A DNA stretch of 18,466 nt, taken from an uncultured Dialister sp. GTDB taxonomy: Bacteria; Bacillota; Negativicutes; Veillonellales; Dialisteraceae. The position numbers and the translations under genes are program-made. Position 1 is the first letter of the stretch; each line of letters starts with the position of its first letter. Where the stretch lies: contig CAKPUX010000039.1 in the NCBI GenBank assembly GCA_934193095.1, positions 1 through 18,466 of the forward strand, written 5' to 3'. Of this stretch, positions 13,096 through 18,466 are shown piece after piece. Under the pieces are notes generated by a model. The model was not told the origin of the DNA and did not search any database. It saw nothing but the letters and a program-made list of their open reading frames with translations.

Positions 13096-14556
13096 TTAGC
13101 AGTACGCGAGTGCTGCTTCAAGTCTATCCATGGTCTTTTCTCTTCCGAAAAGTTCCATCATTTCAAACATGCCCGGGCCCTGGGTCGCACCGGTCAAAGC
13201 GATACGGGTCGGTTCGTAAGCAGCCTTGCCCTTGATGCCCTGTGCTTTCATGCATGCATTGAAGCATTTCTTGATCTCTGCCTGATCGAAGGTCTCAAGT
13301 GCTTTCAGATCTTCGATGAAGGCTTTAAGGAGCTTGCCGCTGGTTTCTGCCTTCATGATGGCAAGGACATCTTCATCGGTCAACTCTGGCATATCTTCGA
13401 AGAAGAATCTCAGCTCATCGGCTGCCTGACCTGCGAAGTAGATGTGGTCTTTCATGAACCAGATGACCTTCTTCAGCCAGTCTTTCTTTTCTTCACTGAC
13501 TGCAGCATCCACATAGCCGGCTTTCACAAGGAATGGGACGATCAGATTATAGAGCTGGTCTGCGTCCAGCTTCTTCATGTACTGGAAGTTGATCCAGTTC
13601 AGCTTATTGATATCGAAGACAGCATCATTCGAGGAGACACGCTTCATGGAGAACTGCTTGATGAGCTCTTCTTCCGTAAAGATTTCCTGTTCGCCCTTCG
13701 GAGTCCAGCCAAGGAGCGCCAGATAGTTCACGACTGCTTCCGGCAGGTAGCCCATATTTCTGTATTCGGTGACAGAGGTCGCCCCATGGCGCTTGCTCAT
13801 CTTCTTATGATCTTCGCCGAGGATCAGGGAGATATGTCCAAATTTCGGAGGTTTATAGCCAAGTGCTTCATAGATGGCAAGCTGACGCGGGGTATTCGAA
13901 AGATGCTCTTCGGCACGGATGACATGGGTGACTTCCATGAAGGCATCATCGATCACGACAGCGAAATTATAGACCGGGATACCGTCGGATTTCATGATGA
14001 TGAAATCACCGACACCGGCTGCCTGGAATTCGACATGGCCGCGGACCATGTCATCAAAAGCGAAGACACCGTCTTTTCTGACCTTGAGACGGACGACCGG
14101 CTTTCTGCCTTCCGCTTCGTACTTGGCTTTTTCTTCTTCGGTGAGGTGGCGGCAGTGTTCATCATAGATCGGAGTCTTGCCGGCATCGAGCTGCGCCTTG
14201 CGGCTTTTTTCCAGCTCTTCTGCGCTGCAGTAGCAGTAGTACGCTTTGCCTTCATCGAGAAGTCTCTGTACTTCCTTCTTGTAGAGATCGAGGCGTTCGG
14301 TCTGGCGGTACGGGCCATGCGGGCCGCCTACGTCGATGCCTTCATCCCAGTTCATGCCGAGCCATTTCAGAGAATCTTTGATATTCTCTTCGGATTCCTT
14401 GGTGGAACGCTTCAGATCCGTATCTTCGATGCGGACGAGGAAGGTGCCGTCAGCGTGACGAGCAACCAGCCAGTTGAAGAGCGCGGAGCGCGCACCACCG
14501 ATATGAAATGGGCCTGTCGGGCTCGGGGCAAAACGAACTTTTAATTTCTTTTCCAT
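13096..14556 (-). CDS. gltX: Glutamyl-tRNA synthetase
   Basis: 486 residues, class I synthetase that charges tRNA-Glu (and tRNA-Gln in bacteria using the amidotransferase route). The HIGH-type motif is FHIGGARSALFNW (H18) and the KMSKS-type motif is KKMSKRHG (252-258). A zinc-binding CxC-x24-CxH motif is present (C108, C110, C135, H137), with the same spacing as in E. coli GluRS. GVGDFIIMKSDGIPVYNFAV and HVIRAEEHLSNTPRQ are typical of the catalytic domain. AAGGAG lies about 10 bases before the ATG, and only 16 bases separate it from the ispDF stop, so the two are co-transcribed. A strong terminator follows. Whether it is discriminating cannot be decided from this sequence. Confidence 0.97.
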   Translation of the reverse strand: MEKKLKVRFAPSPTGPFHIGGARSALFNWLVARHADGTFLVRIEDTDLKRSTKESEENIKDSLKWLGMNWDEGIDVGGPHGPYRQTERLDLYKKEVQRLLDEGKAYYCYCSAEELEKSRKAQLDAGKTPIYDEHCRHLTEEEKAKYEAEGRKPVVRLKVRKDGVFAFDDMVRGHVEFQAAGVGDFIIMKSDGIPVYNFAVVIDDAFMEVTHVIRAEEHLSNTPRQLAIYEALGYKPPKFGHISLILGEDHKKMSKRHGATSVTEYRNMGYLPEAVVNYLALLGWTPKGEQEIFTEEELIKQFSMKRVSSNDAVFDINKLNWINFQYMKKLDADQLYNLIVPFLVKAGYVDAAVSEEKKDWLKKVIWFMKDHIYFAGQAADELRFFFEDMPELTDEDVLAIMKAETSGKLLKAFIEDLKALETFDQAEIKKCFNACMKAQGIKGKAAYEPTRIALTGATQGPGMFEMMELFGREKTMDRLEAALAYC

Positions 14557-14572
14557 CTGTTAAAACTCCTTC

Positions 14573-15730
14573 TTATTTTCTATAAATGATAACGGATGCC
14601 AGAGCCGCCATACCTTCCCTGCGGCCCACTGCACCCAATTTTTCATTCGTGGTGGCTTTCACACCCACCTGATTCTCGGAAATCCCGAGAAGATGCGCGA
14701 TCGATGCTTTCATTTCCGCTATATGCGGCGCAAGCTTCGGCTTCTCCGCGATGACCGTGCTGTCGATATTTCCAGCCTGCCAGCCTTCTTCGGAAAGGAC
14801 GCGCTTCACTTCGAGCATGAGCTTTTTGCTGTCCGCTCCCTCATAGCGAGGATCGGTATCAGGGAAATAGTGCCCGATATCGGGAAGACCTGCTGCGCCC
14901 AAAAGCGCATCCATGATGGCATGCAGCAGCACATCCGCATCCGAGTGGCCCAAAAGGCCGCCTGTCTTTGCGATCTCTACACCGCCAAGCATGAGCGGAC
15001 GGCTTTCATCGTATCGATGTATATCATACCCCTGTCCGATACGGAAGGGCAAGCCCTCTTTTTCGATCATTTTTGTAAACCGGCTCCAATCTCCCGGTGT
15101 CGTTACCTTGAAAAACTGTTCTTTCCCGGGCAGCACCGTGACCGGCACGCCCGCTTTTTCCAGGATCGAAGCGTCATCCGTGATCCCTTCTTCGGAGGAA
15201 AGAGCTTCCATCGACGCTTTGAGCAGCTTCGAAAATGCCCCCTGCGGCGTCTGTGCGCGGAAAAGGCGGCTTCGATCCAGCGTTCCCTGCACCAATTCTC
15301 CATCGACCTCCTTGATGGTATCCACACAGGGGATACCGACCACGACGGCCGGATGTGCCTCGCTGATGGCAGCAAAGGCCTCATCAATGGTCTTCCCATC
15401 GACGAAAGGACGCGCCCCATCATGCACAAGGACTTTTTCCGAATCCTTCGCAAGACAGGAAAGTCCATTCTTCACCGACTGGGTGCGCGTCGCTCCGCCC
15501 GGCGCGAAGCGGACAGGGATATGATGCTCGATCCCTTTCAATATGTCAGCAAAAATCGGCTGTTCCTCAACCCTTGCGACGATGATAAGCTCTTCCAGAA
15601 AGTGGCTCTGAAAGACATGCCTTAGCGTATAAGAAATCAGCGAATGGCCCCGATGCTTCAAGAGAAGTTTATTCACCGGAGCCCCCATGCGGCTGCCCTG
15701 ACCGGCAGCCACCAGTATGAGACTGTTCAT
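14573..15730 (-). CDS. ispDF: Bifunctional IspD-IspF (MEP isoprenoid pathway) fusion
   Basis: 385 residues. IspD (about 1-222) makes CDP-methylerythritol from MEP and CTP: LVAAGQGSRMG (6-16) is the CTP loop, K21 follows, and VLVHDGARPFV (100-110) is diagnostic. IspF (about 228-385) cyclises CDP-ME-2-phosphate to MEcPP: GQGYDIH (D236, H238) and GHSDAD (H262) bind metal, and VKATTNEKLG lies near the C-terminus. The joint is short (KMIEKEGLPF). IspDF fusions are known in some alpha- and epsilon-proteobacteria; in Bacillus the genes are separate but adjacent, so a fusion here fits the local order. The frame is open from 15766, but residues before MNSLILVAAG do not belong to IspD. AGGAG lies 11 bases upstream of 15730, a little far. 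gltX follows after 16 bases. Confidence 0.95.
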   Translation of the reverse strand: MNSLILVAAGQGSRMGAPVNKLLLKHRGHSLISYTLRHVFQSHFLEELIIVARVEEQPIFADILKGIEHHIPVRFAPGGATRTQSVKNGLSCLAKDSEKVLVHDGARPFVDGKTIDEAFAAISEAHPAVVVGIPCVDTIKEVDGELVQGTLDRSRLFRAQTPQGAFSKLLKASMEALSSEEGITDDASILEKAGVPVTVLPGKEQFFKVTTPGDWSRFTKMIEKEGLPFRIGQGYDIHRYDESRPLMLGGVEIAKTGGLLGHSDADVLLHAIMDALLGAAGLPDIGHYFPDTDPRYEGADSKKLMLEVKRVLSEEGWQAGNIDSTVIAEKPKLAPHIAEMKASIAHLLGISENQVGVKATTNEKLGAVGRREGMAALASVIIYRK

Positions 15731-15767
15731 AAATACATGTACTCCTAAATGGGTTTGAGTGTTCATG

Positions 15768-16014
15768 GCTAGCCCGTGGGGGCGGCTCGCACCTTGATTG
15801 GGGATGAAAGCTTTGCTCGAATGAGGAATTAGGAATGAGGAATTAGAAATGAAGGTGGCGGCTTCGCCGCGAATATATATGGGGCGATGCCCGAAGGCCG
15901 GAGGATAGAAGTCAGATGTCTGATGTCTCCTAATCTCCTAGTCTCTTAGTCACCCAGTCACCAGTCACCAGTCACTAGTCACTCCTAATCCCTAATCCCT
16001 AGCTACTAATCCTA
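15768..16014 (+). repeat. Modular intergenic repeat, copy E7 (most complete), filling the ispDF-yacL gap
   Basis: Head TAGCCCGTGGGGGCGGCTCG (about 15770-15789), CCTTGATTGGGGATGAAAGC (15792-15811), heptads at 15819-15846 (GAATGAG, GAATTAG, GAATGAG, GAATTAG), then GAAGGTGGCGGC-TTC-GCCGC (15852-15870), AATATATATGGGGCGATG, CCCGAAGG. Next come a TCAGATGTCTGATGTCTCC patch and a distal array with CTAATCTCCTAGTCTCTTAG, repeated AGTCACC, ACTAGTCACT and CCTAATCCCTAATCC. The array ends in the TAG stop of yacL (16014-16012). This copy has the short-loop (TTC) palindrome. Confidence 0.85.
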
Positions 16015-17112
16015 TTCTTCGAGCTTCGCAAAGATCATCTTCCCGGCCGAGGTCTGGAGAACCGATGTAATGATGACGGCGACTTCCTTACCGATGCTTT
16101 TGCTGCCGTCTTCGACAACGATCATCGTGCCGTCATCAAGGTAGGCGACTCCCTGGCCTTCTTCCTTGCCATTCTTCACAAGCTGGACGAAGATCTGCTC
16201 GCCGGGAATGACGGCCGGCTTCACAGCGATGGCGAGGTCATTCACATTGAGGACAGCGACGCCCTGCAGCTCCGCCACTTTATTCAGATTGTAGTCATTG
16301 GTGATGATCTTGTAGCCCTTTTCACGGGCGAGCTTAATGAGCTTGGAGTCCACCTCACTGATCTCCTCGAAATCATCGGTGATGATCTTGATGTCATCGC
16401 GATTCTTCTTGCGCATATGGTTCAGGATATCCAGTCCGCGGCGGCCGCGATTCCTCTTCAGTACGTCCGAGCTGTCAGCGATCTTCTGCAATTCTTCCAG
16501 CACAAAGACAGGCACCACGATAGGGCCTTCCAAAAATCCGGTTTGGAAAATATCTGCCACACGTCCATCGATGATGATATTCGTATCCAGCAGCTTACCG
16601 ATGCGCTGTTTTTCCTTTGATTTCTTTTTCTCGCTCTTTTCTTCCGCATGCAGCTTAAACCAGCCGACCATCTCCGGCTTCTTGCTGACTGCGAGATGCA
16701 TCCCCAGATACCCGAGCACGATGGACAGTACGACAGAGACATACGGCCCGATGAACGGCACCGAGCTGAAAGCAAGTCCGACCAGATTTGCAATGATGAG
16801 CCCCAGAAAGAGCCCGAGCGTCCCTGCGATGAGATCCTGCGTACTCATGGCAGACAGCGACTTCTCCATCCGCGATGTCAATGCGAAAAGGCGGGAAATC
16901 AGGTAGGGCGATACAGCGCAGCCCACGACAGCTCCTAAAATACCACCCAGAAGCATCGTGGCCAGAGACATGAAGGTGATCCCCAGAATGGTCTCCGTCA
17001 GGACAGAGTTCGGGAGCAGTGCCGTCAGCACTGACTCGCCCTGTCTGGAAAGCACGACGCCAAGAACGGTAAAGAGCAGGATGAATATCAATCGTAATAC
17101 TTTTTCCGGCAT
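16012..17112 (-). CDS. PIN/TRAM-domain membrane protein, YacL family
   Basis: 366 residues. Four membrane helices in the first 140 residues (about 7-22, 38-62, 93-114, 119-141) are followed by a charged linker (about 155-170). The cytoplasmic PIN nuclease-like domain (about 172-295) has acidic residues D176 (LLDTNIIIDG), E206/E207 (LEEL), D255 (EVDSKLI) and D273 (TNDYN). A TRAM domain (about 302-360, IPGEQIFVQLVKNGKEEGQG) probably binds RNA. This is the architecture of Bacillus YacL; substrate and role are not established. Catalytic residues look intact. In Bacillus the order is radA-disA-yacL-ispD-ispF-gltX; here disA is missing. AGAGGA lies about 6 bases before the ATG, and a promoter lies further upstream. 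Confidence 0.9.
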   Translation of the reverse strand: MPEKVLRLIFILLFTVLGVVLSRQGESVLTALLPNSVLTETILGITFMSLATMLLGGILGAVVGCAVSPYLISRLFALTSRMEKSLSAMSTQDLIAGTLGLFLGLIIANLVGLAFSSVPFIGPYVSVVLSIVLGYLGMHLAVSKKPEMVGWFKLHAEEKSEKKKSKEKQRIGKLLDTNIIIDGRVADIFQTGFLEGPIVVPVFVLEELQKIADSSDVLKRNRGRRGLDILNHMRKKNRDDIKIITDDFEEISEVDSKLIKLAREKGYKIITNDYNLNKVAELQGVAVLNVNDLAIAVKPAVIPGEQIFVQLVKNGKEEGQGVAYLDDGTMIVVEDGSKSIGKEVAVIITSVLQTSAGKMIFAKLEE

Positions 17113-17199
17113 CTTGAATCCTCTTTGATTACACTATGTTTTTGTAGAAAACAACTTTTTCAGATAGTAAGTCCATTTTTACATTTTAAGTATCATCTT

Positions 17200-17208
17200 A
17201 TTATAGCA
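17200..17208 (-). promoter_or_regulatory. Extended -10 promoter for yacL-ispDF-gltX
   Basis: On the minus strand TGCTATAAT (17208-17200) is a perfect extended -10 element, about 88 bases upstream of the yacL ATG, in an AT-rich region. No strong -35 is seen. It is identical over nine bases to the element in front of rsmD. Confidence 0.65.
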
Positions 17209-17274
17209 AACTTTCGCTCTCATTTATACCGGAAATGAAAAATTTTGTTGATGATTGACAGTTTGCGGTTGGCA

Positions 17275-17353
17275 GGTTCAGCGGGTTCTATACGTTCAGA
17301 AGGTTCAAAGAGGTTGGTGCAGCGCTTCATCCTATAGAAACACCGCACCAACC
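17275..17353 (+). repeat. Repeat copy E9: 9-bp array plus palindrome only
   Basis: Nine-base units GGTTCAGCG, GGTTCTATA, CGTTCAGAA, GGTTCAAAG (17275-17310) lead into GGTTGGTGC (17312-17320), which pairs perfectly with GCACCAACC (17345-17353) across a 24-base loop containing AGCGCTTCATCC. It resembles E1 in having 9-bp units, but lacks a clear box and distal array. Confidence 0.7.
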
Positions 17354-17404
17354 CCTGAAATTTGAAAGCAGGGATGAGCAGCTAGGCAGAAGTCTCAAGT
17401 GACT

Positions 17405-17530
17405 GGTAACTCAATACCACCTTCGGGCATCACCTCATATATACTTGCGGCAAAGCCGCCACCTTCATTCCTCATTCCTCATTCAAACAGAGCTTTCATC
17501 CCCAAATCAAGGAGCAGCACGCCCCGTGGA
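17405..17530 (-). repeat. Modular intergenic repeat, copy E8, next to the radA stop
   Basis: Plus-strand order is CCACCTTCGGGCATCACC (17417-17434), TCATATATACTTGCGGC, AAAGCCGCCACCTTCATTCC, TCATTCCTCATTC, GAGCTTTCATCCCCAAATCA, AGGAGCAGCACGCCCCGTGG. It is an inverted, close relative of E7 with the same short-loop palindrome and TTGATTTGGGGATGAAAGC. The head ends 7-10 bases from the radA stop codon. Confidence 0.8.
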
Positions 17531-17536
17531 CTTCCC

Positions 17537-18466
17537 CTACTTCACGGCTTCCATCAAGTCTTTCAGATTTCTGACGAAGACGGTATGTTCTCTGACCTCG
17601 TCCAGATGATGCGCTTCATAATAGGCAAGGACTTCTTTTTTATTGCGTTCCGACAGGATGAAATGGGTAAATTTCATCTTGAGTGCTTCTTTGAGACGAA
17701 GAGTGACACGGGAAACAGGCATGATCTCTCCGGTAAGACCGATCTCTCCGAGTGCCATGAGGTTCTGCGGGATAGGGGCGTCGCCTCTGACGGAGATCAG
17801 TGAGAGCGCGACAGCCAGGTCGGCGGCAGTTTCCTTCACACGGAAACCGCCTGCCACATTGAGGTACACATCTTCGGTCGAGAAAGGGATACGCCCGCGG
17901 CGTTCCAAGACGGCGAGAAGGATGATCATGCGGTTGTAGTCATAGCCCGCCGCGATGCGGCGCGGGATGGCAAGGACCGAGTGTACGGTGAGCGCTTGGA
18001 TCTCTACAAGGACAGGTCGCAGTCCCTCCATGCAGGCGACGACAGCCTGACCCGGTGTCTGGCTCGTGCGGTCACGAAGCAGGTATTTCGACGGGTCTTC
18101 GATCCCTTTGAGCCCCTGCCCCTCCATGACGAAGAGCCCGGACTCGGCAGTGGAGCCGAAACGGTTTTTCACCGTCCTCAGCACGCGGAACTGGTAGCTG
18201 CGGTCGCCTTCCAAGTAGAAGACCACGTCGACCATGTGCTCCAAGATGCGCGGTCCCGCGAGATTTCCTTCCTTCGTCACATGACCGATGATCATGACAG
18301 CGATATTCTCACTTTTCGCGAGGCGCACAAGTACGGCGGTGCAGTCGCGGATCTGCGCAGGACTTCCCATCGGGGATTCATTGGCAGAAAGATACATCGT
18401 CTGGATGGAGTCGATGACCAGCATGGATGGCTTTTCTTTCTCAGCCTCAGAGACGATGGCATCCAG
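17537..18466 (-). CDS. radA: DNA repair protein RadA (Sms), C-terminal part, cut by the right edge
   Basis: 309 codons are visible and the frame stays open to the window edge; an apparent ATG at 18424 is internal (Walker B region). RadA is a RecA-like ATPase and branch-migration helicase used in recombination and, in transformable Firmicutes, in integrating incoming DNA. The visible part starts in the ATPase core with MLVIDSIQTM (Walker B), then the RadA-specific KNRFGSTAESGLF (KNRFG motif). The C-terminal Lon-protease-like domain follows (from about SVLAIPRRIAAGYDYNRM to LGEIGLTGEIMPV and the C-terminus). The Lon-like part binds DNA and is not proteolytic in RadA. The N-terminal zinc finger and Walker A lie outside the window. 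Confidence 0.95.
   Translation of the reverse strand: MDAIVSEAEKEKPSMLVIDSIQTMYLSANESPMGSPAQIRDCTAVLVRLAKSENIAVMIIGHVTKEGNLAGPRILEHMVDVVFYLEGDRSYQFRVLRTVKNRFGSTAESGLFVMEGQGLKGIEDPSKYLLRDRTSQTPGQAVVACMEGLRPVLVEIQALTVHSVLAIPRRIAAGYDYNRMIILLAVLERRGRIPFSTEDVYLNVAGGFRVKETAADLAVALSLISVRGDAPIPQNLMALGEIGLTGEIMPVSRVTLRLKEALKMKFTHFILSERNKKEVLAYYEAHHLDEVREHTVFVRNLKDLMEAVK

Noticed and set aside
12718..13099. Short plus-strand frames between rsmD and gltX
   Set aside because: They run through the repeat modules and the gltX terminator, and their translations simply reflect repeat DNA.
13444..14544. 366-codon plus-strand open frame across gltX
   Set aside because: Antisense shadow of gltX, with no family features and no ribosome binding site of note.
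14693..15625. 310-codon plus-strand open frame across ispDF
   Set aside because: Antisense shadow of a well-supported gene, with composition unlike a real protein.
15731..15766. Upstream start for ispDF adding 12 residues
   Set aside because: IspD proteins start just before the VAAGxGxRMG loop, and the extra residues are not family-like.
17256..17285. Plus-strand promoter starting at TTGACA (17256)
   Set aside because: No matching -10 at 16-18 bases and no plus-strand gene follows.

Overview
The window looks chromosomal and comes from a low-to-mid GC bacterium with a diderm-Firmicutes style gene set. A PolC-type replicase, VanW/YoaR protein, ComEA/ComEC, HolA, PIN-TRAM protein, RadA and GltX all sit on the minus strand in Firmicutes-like neighbourhoods. 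I lean towards Negativicutes, perhaps a Dialister-like genus. That is inference from gene content, and no rRNA or other marker is present to fix it. Twelve genes are supported, all on the minus strand, with one cut at each window edge.

In transcription order (right to left) they are: radA (cut at the right edge), yacL-like PIN-TRAM protein, an ispD-ispF fusion, gltX; then rsmD, coaD, a coiled-coil protein, comEA, comEC; then holA, a VanW-family protein, polC and the first 19 codons of hslV at the left edge. radA-yacL-ispDF-gltX matches the classical Firmicutes block but has no disA. rsmD-coaD is the usual overlapping pair. comEA-comEC-holA is the usual late-competence and clamp-loader neighbourhood.

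Almost every large gap is filled with a modular repeat family. In one orientation a unit reads: head (TAGCCCGTGGGGCGTGCTGC), a short tandem array of 7-bp or 9-bp units, a GC-rich palindrome (GGTGCGGCGCATAAAA with a matching GCGCCGC arm), a GATGCCCGAAGG box, then a second heptad array built from GTGACTA and GGGATTA units. About ten full, partial or decayed copies occur in both orientations. Heptads are uniform within a locus but differ between loci, palindrome arms show at least one compensatory change, and some arrays run into the stop codons of upstream genes. Two other insertions interrupt these units: a 159-bp long-hairpin MITE with a CTAG target duplication, and a roughly 284-bp element flanked by TA. 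The family resembles short tandemly repeated repetitive sequences plus REP-like palindromes. I do not recognise it as a described family.

Among the proteins, the most notable are a PolC that lacks the usual internal DnaQ-like proofreading domain but keeps every PHP metal ligand I could look for, and a ComEC whose C-terminal metallo-beta-lactamase-like domain has lost the metal-binding histidine motif. I found no tRNA, rRNA, CRISPR array, prophage or transposase gene.
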